From positions 1 to 59,452 of the forward strand of contig JAKJBW010000011.1 in NCBI GenBank assembly GCA_022706785.1: a stretch of DNA of 59,452 nucleotides, written 5' to 3'. The DNA comes from Bacillota bacterium (GTDB lineage: Bacteria; Bacillota; Clostridia; UBA1381; UMGS1253). The notes beneath the pieces are model-generated. The model was not told where the DNA came from. It saw only the letters and a program-made list of their open reading frames with translations, and did not search any database. Positions within the stretch are counted from its first letter, which is position 1; each line of letters begins with the position of its first letter. Of the stretch, positions 26,123 through 36,791 are shown in pieces. Made by a program: the position numbers and the translations under genes.

Positions 26123-26794
26123 ATGCGAAAGAAAAAATTTTTTACCAAGCTGATCTTTATTGCGTTAGGCGCCGTACTGCTCGCGGGTTTAAGCTTTTTT
26201 GGCGTTCAATATTATATTGACAGCTCTGCGAAAGACTATGTCGTTACGGCCGGCACAGCGCCGCCTGCGGATGCGGTGATGGTTTTAGGCGCGCTTGTTT
26301 ACCCTAACGGCACGCCCTCCGATGTGTTGGCGGACAGACTTCTCCATGCCTACGAGCTGTACAAAAACGGAAAAGCAAAGAAAATTTTAGTCAGCGGCGA
26401 CCATGGCACAAAGCGGTATGACGAGGTCAACGCCATGAAGGATTTTTTAATGCAGAAAGGCGTGCCGCGTGAGGATATCTTTATGGATCACGCAGGATTT
26501 GACACCTACGACAGTATGTTCCGGGCAAAATCTATTTTCATGATCAACACACTGCTTGTTTCAACGCAGGCATTTCACATGAACAGGGCCTTGTACATAG
26601 CGCGCAAACTGGGTCTTGAGGCGTACGGCTATCCTTCGTCAGACAAGGAAGTATACCATATTAACGCCTTAAGGCTGAGGGAGAGCCTGGCGAAAATAAA
26701 AGCGTTTTTAGATACCGATATTTTGAGACGAAAACCGAAGTTCGGCGGTGAATCCATCCCGATATGGAGCAATGGTATACTGACAGAAGGATAA
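26123..26794 (+). CDS. YdcF/SanA family (DUF218, ElyC-like) membrane protein
   Basis: The 223-residue protein has an N-terminal membrane helix (about 8-27). The DUF218 domain follows: ADAVMVLGALVYPNGTPSDVLADRL, KKILVSGDHGTKRYDEVNAMK, GVPREDIFMDHAGFDTYDS and LVSTQAFHMNRAL. Relatives such as SanA and ElyC affect envelope integrity and vancomycin sensitivity in enterobacteria; the reaction is unknown. It is cotranscribed with thpR and followed by a terminator. Confidence 0.88.
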   Translation: MRKKKFFTKLIFIALGAVLLAGLSFFGVQYYIDSSAKDYVVTAGTAPPADAVMVLGALVYPNGTPSDVLADRLLHAYELYKNGKAKKILVSGDHGTKRYDEVNAMKDFLMQKGVPREDIFMDHAGFDTYDSMFRAKSIFMINTLLVSTQAFHMNRALYIARKLGLEAYGYPSSDKEVYHINALRLRESLAKIKAFLDTDILRRKPKFGGESIPIWSNGILTEG

Positions 26795-26833
26795 AGTAAA
26801 AGTGGGCAGACAATATTTTGAGTAAATAAAAAG

Positions 26834-26878
26834 CAAAGCATGAATAATAGAGCTGTTATTTATGCTTTGTTTTTTTTG
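26834..26878 (+). terminator. intrinsic terminator after the DUF218 gene
   Basis: CAAAGCAT (26834-26841) pairs with ATGCTTTG (26862-26869), with AATAA/TTATT inside, followed by eight T. Confidence 0.85.
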
Positions 26879-26909
26879 TGCCAACTATGGGATAAAAAAG
26901 TTTTTCTGT

Positions 26910-26938
26910 TTGACAAATCCGACAATTTATGCTATCGT
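26910..26938 (+). promoter_or_regulatory. promoter of lysA
   Basis: TTGACA (26910-26915), a 17-base spacer and TATCGT (26933-26938). The -35 is perfect. The leader to ATG 26996 is only about 50 bases, too short for a lysine riboswitch. Confidence 0.65.
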
Positions 26939-26995
26939 ATTTGTATAATTTTTACCATAGAAATTAAAAACAGGTATGGTCGAGGGGGCAAATAA

Positions 26996-28297
26996 ATGTC
27001 TGATACTTTAGGATTTCGCGTTAACGTAAAAAATCACCTTGAGATAGGCGGATGCGATGCGACAGAGCTTGTAGCACAGTTCGGTTCGCCGCTTTATGTC
27101 ATGGACGAAAGCATCATCCGCAACAGCTGCCGTTTATATAAAAACGCTATCGATAAATATTACGGTGGCCGCGGCCGGGTACTTTACGCTTCTAAGGCGT
27201 TTTCCTGCCTGTATATCTACAAGCTTATCGCACAGGAGGGACTTGGCGCCGATGTGGTGTCGGGCGGTGAGCTCTACACTGCGATGAAGGCCGGTATGCC
27301 TATGGAGCATATCTATTTTCATGGCAATAACAAAACGCCGCAGGAGCTTGAACTTGCCATTGCAAATAATATCGGCAGGGTCGTGGTGGACAATGTTTTT
27401 GAGCTTGACAGAATTGAAGCCGTTGCGGCGGCGCAGAATAAAACAGTCAAAATACTGTTTAGGATCAAGCCGGGTATTGACGCGCATACGCACAGCTTTG
27501 TCCAGACCGGGCAAATTGACTCAAAATTCGGCGTTGCGCTGGAGACGGGCGAAGCCATGGATATCGCCCGGCGAGCGGCCGGCCTTGCACATGTCGAGGT
27601 GGTGGGCGTGCATTGCCATATCGGCTCGCAGATATTCGAGCTTGCGCCGTTCACATTGGCCGCACGGGTGATGACGGAATTCATGTGCGATGCCCGGGAC
27701 AAGCTTGGCATTACCATGACAGAGCTGAATCTCGGCGGCGGCTACGGTATCAAATATTTGCTGCAGGACGATCCTGTAGAGTACGATGCGTATATCAAGG
27801 CGGTGGCCGGCGTTGTGACTGAGGTGGCGCAAGCACGCGGGTTTAGTCTGCCCTATATTATGATGGAGCCGGGACGCTCAATTGTCGGGCCGGCAGGCAT
27901 AACACTGTACACCATCGGCGCTGTCAAGGAAATTCCGGGTATCCGCACCTATGTGTCGGTAGACGGCGGTATGGGCGACAATCCGAGATATATCCTTTAT
28001 CAGTCCGAGTACAGTGCCGTTATCGCAAACAGAGCTGGTGAGCCGGATGAAGCGGTTGTCACCATTGCGGGAAAGTGCTGCGAATCGGGCGATATTTTAA
28101 TTAAGGACATTAAGCTGCCAAAGGCGGAGGTGGGCGACATTCTGGCTGTTATGGCAACGGGAGCCTACAACTATTCCATGGCAAGCAATTATAACCGTAT
28201 CGGGCGTCCCGCTGTTGTGATGGTCAAAGACGGCGAGGCAAAGGTTGTTGTAAAAAGGGAAACCTACGACGATATCATAAAAAACGATCTTTTATAA
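26996..28297 (+). CDS. lysA: diaminopimelate decarboxylase
   Basis: The 433-residue PLP enzyme of fold III has YASKAF with the PLP lysine at K67 and VEVVGVHCHIGSQ. Further motifs are LNLGGGYGIKY, MMEPGRSIVGPAG and the C-terminal catalytic KCCESGD. It makes L-lysine from meso-diaminopimelate in the last step of the pathway. It has its own promoter, and dus follows after 40 bases. No lysine regulation element was seen. Confidence 0.95.
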   Translation: MSDTLGFRVNVKNHLEIGGCDATELVAQFGSPLYVMDESIIRNSCRLYKNAIDKYYGGRGRVLYASKAFSCLYIYKLIAQEGLGADVVSGGELYTAMKAGMPMEHIYFHGNNKTPQELELAIANNIGRVVVDNVFELDRIEAVAAAQNKTVKILFRIKPGIDAHTHSFVQTGQIDSKFGVALETGEAMDIARRAAGLAHVEVVGVHCHIGSQIFELAPFTLAARVMTEFMCDARDKLGITMTELNLGGGYGIKYLLQDDPVEYDAYIKAVAGVVTEVAQARGFSLPYIMMEPGRSIVGPAGITLYTIGAVKEIPGIRTYVSVDGGMGDNPRYILYQSEYSAVIANRAGEPDEAVVTIAGKCCESGDILIKDIKLPKAEVGDILAVMATGAYNYSMASNYNRIGRPAVVMVKDGEAKVVVKRETYDDIIKNDLL

Positions 28298-28337
28298 CGG
28301 TACTGTAGCATGCATAGTGTTTTATAAAGAGGAAGCC

Positions 28338-29294
28338 ATGTTCAAAATAGGTTCTGTAGCGCTTGACAACAACATACTTTTAGCGCCCATGGCGGGTGTG
28401 GCCGACGGCGCGTTTCGTGCAATATGCCGTAAATTCGGATGCGCTCTGACATATACCGAAATGGTAAGCGCCAAAGCGCTTTCTTTTCAGGATGCAAAAA
28501 CCTGCCGTATGCTTAAGATTGACGACGCGGAAAAACCCTGCGGCGTCCAGATATTCGGCAGTGAGCCGGAAGTGATGGCGCGGGTCGCACGTGATGCGGT
28601 AGTTGGCGGCGCGGCGCTTTTGGATATTAATATGGGTTGCCCTATGCCCAAGGTGGCGGATCACGGGGACGGCGCGGCGCTGATGCGCAATCCCGACCTT
28701 GTGGCAAAAATTGTTCATGCTGTGGTCCGCGCGGCCTGTGTACCTGTTACGGTGAAGATACGAAAGGGCTGGGATGAGCAAAGCATAAATGCTGTAGAAG
28801 TCGCAAAAATTGCCCAGGAAAACGGCGCTGCTGCCGTAGCGGTGCACGGGCGTACCCGGCAGCAGATGTATACGGGAAAGGCCGACTGGGGTATTATTAA
28901 AGCAGTCAAGGACGCGCTTGGGATTCCTGTGATCGGCAACGGTGATATTTTTGCCGCCGAAGACGCTTTAAAAATGCTTGAACTTACTGGCTGCGACGCT
29001 GTGATGGTAGGCAGGGGCGCACAGGGGAACCCGTTTATTTTCCGCCAGATCAACGCGCTTTTGCAAACCGGCAGCGTCATGTATATGCCCACTCTGCAGG
29101 ATAAGATCCAAACCCTGCTGGAGCAGGTATCACTGATGATTGCGCAAAAGGGCGAATATATTGCGATACGCGAAGCGCGCAAGCATGCGGCCTGGTATTT
29201 GAAGGGCGAGCGCAACTCCGCCAGAGTGCGCGGCGAGCTGAATCATGCAGGCACGCTCGCGGACTTAAAAAAAATCTTGCAAACTGTTTTATGA
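28338..29294 (+). CDS. dusB: tRNA-dihydrouridine synthase, DusB-like
   Basis: The 318-residue flavoprotein has LLAPMAGVADGAFRAICRK at the start, then EMVSAKAL, and DINMGCPMPKV with catalytic C101. VTVKIRKGWD, VHGRTRQQMYTGKADW and GRGAQGNPFIF follow. It reduces uridine to dihydrouridine in tRNA. ATG 28338 follows AAGAGGAAG; the upstream GTG at 28317 lacks a site. DusB type is favoured by general similarity only. Confidence 0.93.
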   Translation: MFKIGSVALDNNILLAPMAGVADGAFRAICRKFGCALTYTEMVSAKALSFQDAKTCRMLKIDDAEKPCGVQIFGSEPEVMARVARDAVVGGAALLDINMGCPMPKVADHGDGAALMRNPDLVAKIVHAVVRAACVPVTVKIRKGWDEQSINAVEVAKIAQENGAAAVAVHGRTRQQMYTGKADWGIIKAVKDALGIPVIGNGDIFAAEDALKMLELTGCDAVMVGRGAQGNPFIFRQINALLQTGSVMYMPTLQDKIQTLLEQVSLMIAQKGEYIAIREARKHAAWYLKGERNSARVRGELNHAGTLADLKKILQTVL

Positions 29295-29322
29295 TCTGCT
29301 AAACTGTATAAAATATTTGTAA

Positions 29323-30807
<1,485 letters not shown>

Positions 30808-30828
30808 GTAAAATAAAAAATTTGCAAG

Positions 30829-30865
30829 CGGCGGTAAAAGCAATGATTTGCCTTTGCCGTTTTTG
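30829..30865 (+). terminator. weak terminator candidate after guaB
   Basis: CGGCGGTAAA pairs with TTTGCC and GCCG with a three-base bulge, followed by TTTTTGATTTTG. The rest of the gap up to 31034 is AT-rich and contains TATAAT at about 30959 without a convincing -35. Confidence 0.35.
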
Positions 30866-31034
30866 ATTTTGTACGGTTTTTATGCAATGGTTTTGGACAA
30901 TATCAACATATTTTTTAAAGACAATAAAAAATATATAGCCATGAGGTAAAATTTAGGGTATAATAAAGACAGATATATCAATTAGTTATGCGGTTTTAAA
31001 ATAATCACGGTTTTAGCATAAAGGAGTGAACGGT

Positions 31035-31844
31035 ATGGTTAAGCTATGTGTTTCTACGCTCGGATGTCCGGCGTGGGGCTGGGATGAAACGGTTGCGGCT
31101 GTTAAGGATTTTGGTTACAGCGGCATTGAGGTGCGCGGTGTGGAAAATGAATTGTTTGTGCCAAACGCAAAGATATTTTCCCCCTCACATATTGAAGAAA
31201 CAAAGCAGCGCCTTGCTAAGCTGTCACTTAGTATTGCATGTCTGACCTCAGGCTGCCTTTTGCATCAGTCCGATAGGGATTATGTGGCGGAGGCAAAAGC
31301 GTATATTGATCTGGCCTCACAGCTGGACTGTCTTTATGTGCGTGTGCTCGGCGACACCAATCCCGAGCCGGGGCAGGACGTTGATATGGATTTGGTGGCC
31401 GCAGGGCTGAATGAACTGGCGGCCTATGGCGAAGATAAAGGCGTTATGCCCCTGATTGAAACCAACGGCGTATTTGCAAAATCCGAAACCATGCTGGCAC
31501 TTATGGAAAAAATAAATTCAAAAAATATTGGCGTGGTGTGGGATGTGCACCATCCCTACCGCTATTTTGGTGAGGCGCCCGAATATACCTATGAAAAACT
31601 GCGCGGCTATATTAAGCATGTGCATGTCAAAGATTCGGCGCTGATAAGCGGTAAGGTCAAATATGTTGTTATGGGTGAAGGAGACGTGCCGGTTGCCGAT
31701 TGTGTGCGCCTGCTTAAAAGCAGCGGCTACAAGGGATTTGTTTCGCTTGAGTGGGCAAAGCGCTGGTATGATGATTTGTCCGAACCCGGCATTATATTTT
31801 TACAATTTGCGGAGTATATGAAAGCGCTGGATGCCAAAATCTAA
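31035..31844 (+). CDS. sugar phosphate isomerase/epimerase (xylose isomerase-like TIM barrel)
   Basis: The 269-residue protein has strand-helix repeats of the AP endonuclease 2 TIM-barrel family. Motifs are YSGIEVRGVENELF, CLTSGCLLHQSDRDY, YVRVLGDTNPEPGQD, MPLIETNGVFAKSE, IGVVWDVHHPYRYFGEAP, YIKHVHVKDSAL and GFVSLEWAKRWY. The Glu, Asp, His and Glu residues in these strands are the expected metal ligands. Substrate cannot be told from sequence; no sugar catabolic genes are beside it. ATG 31035 has AAGGAG eight bases upstream. Confidence 0.82.
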   Translation: MVKLCVSTLGCPAWGWDETVAAVKDFGYSGIEVRGVENELFVPNAKIFSPSHIEETKQRLAKLSLSIACLTSGCLLHQSDRDYVAEAKAYIDLASQLDCLYVRVLGDTNPEPGQDVDMDLVAAGLNELAAYGEDKGVMPLIETNGVFAKSETMLALMEKINSKNIGVVWDVHHPYRYFGEAPEYTYEKLRGYIKHVHVKDSALISGKVKYVVMGEGDVPVADCVRLLKSSGYKGFVSLEWAKRWYDDLSEPGIIFLQFAEYMKALDAKI

Positions 31845-31862
31845 TAATTTTTTGAGGTGAAA

Positions 31863-32369
31863 ATGATACTGAATAAATTTTATCCCGATTTGCGCACAGA
31901 CAGTGTTGCAAGCATTGACCTGGCCGCATTGTGGGAGATGGGAATAAAGGCGCTCTTTTTAGATATTGACAATACGCTGGCGCCGTATGATGAACATAGC
32001 CCCGGCCAGACCGCCATTGATTTTATTGCATCGGCTAAAGCATACCACTTCAGGCTGGCGTTTTTGTCCAACAATTCGCGCAAAAGAGTGGACGCATTCA
32101 CCAAAGGCCTTGGGATGGAATGGGTACATAGGGCAAAAAAACCGTTAAAACGCTCGTTTTTGCATCTTGCCAAAAAAATGGGGCTTGACAGCGCTCAGGT
32201 TGCTGTGATCGGCGACCAGATTTTTACCGACATATACGGCGGCAACCGTTGCGGCATGTATACGATTCTTGTCAATCCGCTAAGAATGAAGGAAAACCTT
32301 TTTTTTAAAGTCAAGCGGTATTTTGAAAAGAAGATTATAGACCATATGGAAAAGAGTGTGGGTAAGTGA
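31863..32369 (+). CDS. YqeG family HAD-IIIA phosphatase
   Basis: The 168-residue protein has the HAD motif I FLDIDNTLAPYD near residue 33-44, motif II FLSNNS, and motif III/IV VIGDQIFTDIYGGNRCGM. In Bacillus yqeG-yqeH-aroE are adjacent; here aroE follows directly with a GTGA overlap and yqeH is missing. Family members are phosphatases, with phosphatidylglycerophosphate suggested as substrate. ATG 31863 follows TTGAGGTG; GTG at 31857 lies on top of that site. Confidence 0.87.
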   Translation: MILNKFYPDLRTDSVASIDLAALWEMGIKALFLDIDNTLAPYDEHSPGQTAIDFIASAKAYHFRLAFLSNNSRKRVDAFTKGLGMEWVHRAKKPLKRSFLHLAKKMGLDSAQVAVIGDQIFTDIYGGNRCGMYTILVNPLRMKENLFFKVKRYFEKKIIDHMEKSVGK

Positions 32370-33208
32370 GGGAAGTAGACGGTCATACAAAGCTTTTGGG
32401 GCTTATGGGCTATCCGGTGGAGCACACCTATTCGCCCGGGATACATAATTATCTGTCCGGGCGCTATAGGCAAAATTATGTTTATATGCCGCTTGACGTC
32501 AGGCCGGACTGCTTGGGCGAGGCAGTGGCCGGGCTGCGGGCTTTAAGCTTTTGCGGTGTTAACGTTACCGCTCCGCACAAAGTGGAAGTTATGAAATATC
32601 TGGACAAAATTGACGGGGCCGCGCTTCTTTACGGCGCTGTCAACACCATTAAAAATGAAGCGGGTTTCCTCACAGGCTACAACACAGACGCGGATGGCTT
32701 CTATTTGTCGCTTTTGGTTGAAGGTGTAGAGATTATCGGCAAAGATATTCTTATCTTAGGCGCCGGCGGCGCGGCAAGGCCCATTTGTGTTAAATTTGCA
32801 AAGCTTGGGGCAAAAAGCATAACCATACTCAACCGCACCCAAAACCATGCCGATGAATTGGCACAGTTTATTGAAAAAAACTGCGGTTATACCATGCTGA
32901 CCTGCCGTGAGCACAGCCGATACGACGTTGTGATAAACACGACCTCGGCAGGCATGGAGCCGAATATCGACTCGTGTCCTATTGATGATTTTTCTTTTAT
33001 TGACGGCGCCACTGCGGTCGCCGATATGATTTACAACCCGGCGCAAACCGTTTTTTTGCGTCGGGCAAAGGAGCATGGCGCACGCTGCGTTGTAAACGGG
33101 CTTGGTATGCTGATTTACCAGGCTATTGTTGCTTATGAAATATTCACAGGTATAAAAGCAGAGCCGGACACTTTTTCAGACATCAAAAAAGAGGTGTTCG
33201 GGCTATGA
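32366..33208 (+). CDS. aroE: shikimate dehydrogenase
   Basis: The 280-residue enzyme starts at GTG 32366, overlapping yqeG by four bases. It has LMGYPVEHTYSPGIHN with the substrate serine, NVTAPHK with catalytic K72, NTDADGF, the NADP-binding ILGAGGAARP near residue 129 and NTTSAGM. It reduces 3-dehydroshikimate with NADPH. It overlaps aroK by four bases (ATGA). Confidence 0.95.
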   Translation: MREVDGHTKLLGLMGYPVEHTYSPGIHNYLSGRYRQNYVYMPLDVRPDCLGEAVAGLRALSFCGVNVTAPHKVEVMKYLDKIDGAALLYGAVNTIKNEAGFLTGYNTDADGFYLSLLVEGVEIIGKDILILGAGGAARPICVKFAKLGAKSITILNRTQNHADELAQFIEKNCGYTMLTCREHSRYDVVINTTSAGMEPNIDSCPIDDFSFIDGATAVADMIYNPAQTVFLRRAKEHGARCVVNGLGMLIYQAIVAYEIFTGIKAEPDTFSDIKKEVFGL

Positions 33209-33705
33209 AAAACATTGTGCTTACGGGATTCATGGGCTGTGGCAAGACGACGGTCGGGCAAATTGTGGCTAAGAAAATGGGCTGTAAATTTATCGACGCC
33301 GACAGCTATGTTGAAGATAAGGCCGGGATGAAAATCTCGGATATATTCGCCCGGTTCGGAGAAGACTATTTCAGGGAACTTGAGGCAGCCTGTATCGCGG
33401 AGCTGGCCGATATAAAAAACTGCGTTATCGCTACCGGCGGCGGCGCTGTACTCAGACCGGACAATCTTCGGCTTTTGAGGAAAAATGGGATCATCATCTA
33501 CCTTGACGCGCAACTGGACACCATCTTAAAGCACACCAAAGGCTCCGACGCCCGCCCGCTGATAAACGGTCAATCGGAGCAGCAGGTTAGGGAACGATAT
33601 CTGACAAGATTGCCCTATTATGCTGACTGCGACTGTACAGTAAAGGTTGACGGGCTGAGTCCGCTGGAAATTGCGATAAAGGTGCTGGGCTGCTGCAAAA
33701 AGTGA
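33205..33705 (+). CDS. aroK: shikimate kinase
   Basis: The 166-residue kinase has the P-loop GFMGCGKTTVG at residues 8-18, then FIDADSYVEDKAGMKISDIF, FRELEAACIAEL and the Walker B-like ATGGGAVL. The lid is GSDARPLI. It phosphorylates shikimate with ATP, the step after AroE. It is translationally coupled to aroE. Confidence 0.95.
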   Translation: MKNIVLTGFMGCGKTTVGQIVAKKMGCKFIDADSYVEDKAGMKISDIFARFGEDYFRELEAACIAELADIKNCVIATGGGAVLRPDNLRLLRKNGIIIYLDAQLDTILKHTKGSDARPLINGQSEQQVRERYLTRLPYYADCDCTVKVDGLSPLEIAIKVLGCCKK

Positions 33706-33761
33706 TTTTCTATACCCATAGATAAACAAAACATCGGATTTAGCGGGATTGGAGAGAGGGT

Positions 33762-34616
33762 ATGGCGGCAAAATTCGGTCCGGCAGGACTTAGCGAGAGC
33801 TTTTATGCGCAAGGGTACAAATCGTCTCTTTCAGTTTGCGCCGTGCTTGCCGGAATGGGGCTTGAAGCATATGAGTATCAATGTAACAAAGGCGTTAAGA
33901 TCAAGCGGGAAATGGCGCAAAAATTAGGCGAGACCGCACGCGAGGCGGACATTGCGCTAAGCGTTCATGCACCGTATTACATCAATATCGCGACACCGGA
34001 TGAGGATAACAGGGAAAAGAGCATAGACTATATTTTGCAGACGCTTTTTGCCGCTCACCATATGGGTGCGACAAGGATTGTCGTTCACAGCGGAGCGTGC
34101 GGAAAGCTATCCCGTGCGGCGGCGCTTGAGTATGCCAAAAAGACACTGCTTTTGGCGCAGGCCCGGGCGGATGAATGCGGCCTTTCACATATCCATATTT
34201 GTCCCGAAACCATGGGAAAGCTGGGCCAGCTTGGGAGTTTGGATGAGGTGATGCAGCTTTGCCGTTTGGACGAGCGTTTTTTGCCGACTATTGATTTTGG
34301 CCATTTGTATACGCGTTCATTGGGTACGCTTAGCACCTACAGCGATTTTGCGCAGGTTTTTGACACCATAGAAAACCGGTTGGGGCATGAACGCTTAAAG
34401 GTATTTCACAGCCATTTTTCCCGGATGGAGTTTACCAAGGGCGGTGAGAAAAAGCACCATACCTATGCCGATACACAGTACGGCCCGGATTTCGAACCTA
34501 TAGCGGAGCTGATATATAAGAAAAATCTTTCGCCTGTTATCATATGCGAGTCTCGCGGAACGCAGGCGGAAGATGCAAGGATATTAAAAAACATTTATGC
34601 AGAAAGGATGGTGTGA
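33762..34616 (+). CDS. endonuclease IV-like TIM-barrel protein (deoxyribonuclease IV family)
   Basis: The 284-residue protein has LSVHAPYYINIATPDEDNREKS, the endonuclease IV-type start of the barrel, MGATRIVVHSGACGK, ICPETMGK, TIDFGHLYTR, KVFHSHFSR and SPVIICESRG. Histidines, glutamates and aspartates at the metal positions are kept, but the usual D-T-C-H-A-F-A motif is replaced by D-F-G-H-L-Y-T, so this is a divergent branch. Endonuclease IV cuts DNA at abasic sites. It sits inside the shikimate gene run, between aroK (56 bases) and aroQ (3 bases). ATG 33762 follows GGAGAGAGGG. Confidence 0.75.
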   Translation: MAAKFGPAGLSESFYAQGYKSSLSVCAVLAGMGLEAYEYQCNKGVKIKREMAQKLGETAREADIALSVHAPYYINIATPDEDNREKSIDYILQTLFAAHHMGATRIVVHSGACGKLSRAAALEYAKKTLLLAQARADECGLSHIHICPETMGKLGQLGSLDEVMQLCRLDERFLPTIDFGHLYTRSLGTLSTYSDFAQVFDTIENRLGHERLKVFHSHFSRMEFTKGGEKKHHTYADTQYGPDFEPIAELIYKKNLSPVIICESRGTQAEDARILKNIYAERMV

Positions 34617-34619
34617 GAA

Positions 34620-35054
34620 ATGAAGAAGAACATTTTAGTGGTAAACGGTCCTAATCTGAATCTGACGGGAATTCGTGAACCGGGCATCTATGGCGGAGAG
34701 CTTCTGATAGACATTAACGAGATGATCAAAAAAAAGGCGGACGAGCTGGGTATGGAAGTGTCATTTTTCCAGGGAAACGGCGAAGGTGAGATTATTGATG
34801 CATTGCATGCGGCCATGGGGGACAAGGATGGGATAATTATTAATCCCGGGGCCTACACGCATTACAGCATTGCTATCAGGGACGCGATCTGCGCTATCGG
34901 TGTTCCGGCCATTGAGGTGCATATGTCCAACGTGTATGCAAGAGAAGCATTTCGCCACACCTCTGTAACTGCGCCTGTGTGCAAAGGGCAAATCTCAGGC
35001 TTTGGTAAGTTTGGGTACATTTTAGCGCTGCAGGCATTTGCGGAGGACGTATAA
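34620..35054 (+). CDS. aroQ: type II 3-dehydroquinate dehydratase
   Basis: The 144-residue enzyme has [17 protein letters not shown] at the start with the catalytic tyrosine of the lid, [45 protein letters not shown] with the catalytic histidine and [11 protein letters not shown]. It makes 3-dehydroshikimate, the AroE substrate. It starts 3 bases after the endonuclease IV-like gene. Confidence 0.95.
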   Translation: MKKNILVVNGPNLNLTGIREPGIYGGELLIDINEMIKKKADELGMEVSFFQGNGEGEIIDALHAAMGDKDGIIINPGAYTHYSIAIRDAICAIGVPAIEVHMSNVYAREAFRHTSVTAPVCKGQISGFGKFGYILALQAFAEDV

Positions 35055-35059
35055 TACAT

Positions 35060-36100
35060 ATGAGTAAGCTCGAAAACCTGCGCTGTGGTTTGGGTGAAAC
35101 GGAGGCGTTTTTTGTCAGCAGTCCTGCCAATATACGTTATTTGAGCGGTTTTACCGGAGAAGGGTATTTGATTATCACAAAATCCGAGGCGTTTTTGGTT
35201 ACTGACTTTCGCTATCTGTTGGATGCCGGCCGATTTTCTTCTGATTTTGTGGTAAGAAATATGGCTGACGGCATAAAAGCTATCATGCCCGAATATGTAA
35301 AGAAGCTCTATATCGAGGGCGAGCACATGACATATTCGGATTTTACCTTTTATCAAGGGCAGCTTGAAACGGTTGCGCTTGCGGATGACGAAAGACGCAT
35401 TACAAAAATGCGCGCGGTTAAGACAGCGGATGAAATCCGTGCAATAGCTGCGGCGGCAGACATCGCATGTACGGTATTTGAGGATGTTTTAGACTATATT
35501 AAGCCGGGCATCAGCGAGCGTGATATTGCGTTGGAATTGGAATATCGCATGAAAAAGAATGGCGCCGGGGGGCTGTCCTTCGACACCATTGTCGCCTCGG
35601 GTGAAAATTCCGCGTATCCGCATGCGGTTGTGTCCGACAAAAAGCTTCAAAACGGTGATTTTGTCACGCTTGATTTTGGCTGCGTATATGAAGGGTATTG
35701 CTCCGATATGACCCGCACCGTTGCGGTCGGTCAAGTGTCTGAGCGGCAGCGCGGAATTTACGATCTGGTACTCTGCGCACAGCTGGCTGCCTTGGAGGCC
35801 GTTAAAACAGGCGCCATATGCTCGCAGGTTGACGCTGTGGCCAGGGACATTATTTCCGGTGCGGGCTACGGCAAAAATTTCGGGCATTCTTTGGGCCATT
35901 CGGTGGGGCTGCAAATCCATGAATCGCCCTCTTTGTCGCCAAAATGCCACGATGTTTTGCAGGAGGGTATGGTGGTTACGGTGGAGCCGGGCGTGTATGT
36001 GGAGGGCTTTGGCGGCGTGCGGATTGAGGATTTGGTTGTGGTCACGGGTGGCGGCCCTCAGATATTGACAAAAACAAAAAAAGATTTGCTGATTCTTTAA
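35060..36100 (+). CDS. Xaa-Pro aminopeptidase (M24B family)
   Basis: The 346-residue protein has an N-terminal creatinase-type domain (AFFVSSPANIRYLSGFTGEG) and a C-terminal pita-bread domain. The five metal ligands are visible: two Asp in TLDFGCVYEGYCSDMTRT, His in GHSLGHSVGLQIHE, Glu in TVEPGVYVEG and Glu in VRIEDLV. It removes an N-terminal residue preceding proline. The aroQ-pepP-efp order is common in Firmicutes. Confidence 0.92.
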   Translation: MSKLENLRCGLGETEAFFVSSPANIRYLSGFTGEGYLIITKSEAFLVTDFRYLLDAGRFSSDFVVRNMADGIKAIMPEYVKKLYIEGEHMTYSDFTFYQGQLETVALADDERRITKMRAVKTADEIRAIAAAADIACTVFEDVLDYIKPGISERDIALELEYRMKKNGAGGLSFDTIVASGENSAYPHAVVSDKKLQNGDFVTLDFGCVYEGYCSDMTRTVAVGQVSERQRGIYDLVLCAQLAALEAVKTGAICSQVDAVARDIISGAGYGKNFGHSLGHSVGLQIHESPSLSPKCHDVLQEGMVVTVEPGVYVEGFGGVRIEDLVVVTGGGPQILTKTKKDLLIL

Positions 36101-36178
36101 AAAAAGCTTGTAATTTGCACGGTTTTCCATTAGAATGTATGAAGTTGGATTTAAAAAGCACTATGGAGGTTAAAATGT

Positions 36179-36736
36179 ATGATTTCTGCAGGTGATTTTA
36201 GAAACGGCGTCACGTTTGAGCTTGACGGTAACGTATACCAGATCGTAGAATTCCAGCATGTAAAGCCGGGCAAGGGCGCCGCGTTTGTGCGCACAAAGCT
36301 TAAAAACGTCATCACCGGCGGTGTGGTTGAAAGAACCTTCCGTCCGACCGAAAAAATGGAGAACGCGCGTATTGACCGCAAGGAGATGGAGTATTCTTAT
36401 TCGGACGGCGATCTTTTCTACTTTATGGACCAGGAAACATTCGAGCTTATGCCGCTTGGCAAGGATAAGCTAGGCGATGCGCTGAAATTCGTTAAAGAAA
36501 ATATGTCGGTTAAGGTACTGTTTTATAAGGAGAATGTTTTCGGTGTGGAGCCGCCTACGTTTGTAGACCTTGAGGTCACCGAAACTGAGCCGGGTGTTAA
36601 GGGCGATACCGCAACCAATGTGACCAAGGCAGCGGTTGTCGAAACCGGCGCGACAGTGCCCGTGCCGTTGTTCATTAACCAGGGTGACAGAATCCGGATC
36701 GACACGCGTTCGGGAGAGTATATGGAAAGAGTATAA
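36179..36736 (+). CDS. efp: elongation factor P
   Basis: The 185-residue protein has three beta-barrel domains. [16 protein letters not shown] places the modified lysine at K32 of the tip loop. The C-terminal [27 protein letters not shown] is the EF-P signature. EF-P rescues ribosomes stalled at polyproline. An upstream ATG at 36175 is in another frame; the ribosome binding site is GGAGG seven bases before 36179. No epm lysylation genes are present. Confidence 0.97.
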   Translation: MISAGDFRNGVTFELDGNVYQIVEFQHVKPGKGAAFVRTKLKNVITGGVVERTFRPTEKMENARIDRKEMEYSYSDGDLFYFMDQETFELMPLGKDKLGDALKFVKENMSVKVLFYKENVFGVEPPTFVDLEVTETEPGVKGDTATNVTKAAVVETGATVPVPLFINQGDRIRIDTRSGEYMERV

Positions 36737-36791
36737 TGGATAGAATATTGCATGTACATGGCCAAGCAGCTAACGAGAGGAGGAAATGGTA

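Noticed and set aside
26939..26995. Lysine riboswitch before lysA
   Set aside because: The leader is only about 50 bases, too short for the roughly 170-base L box.
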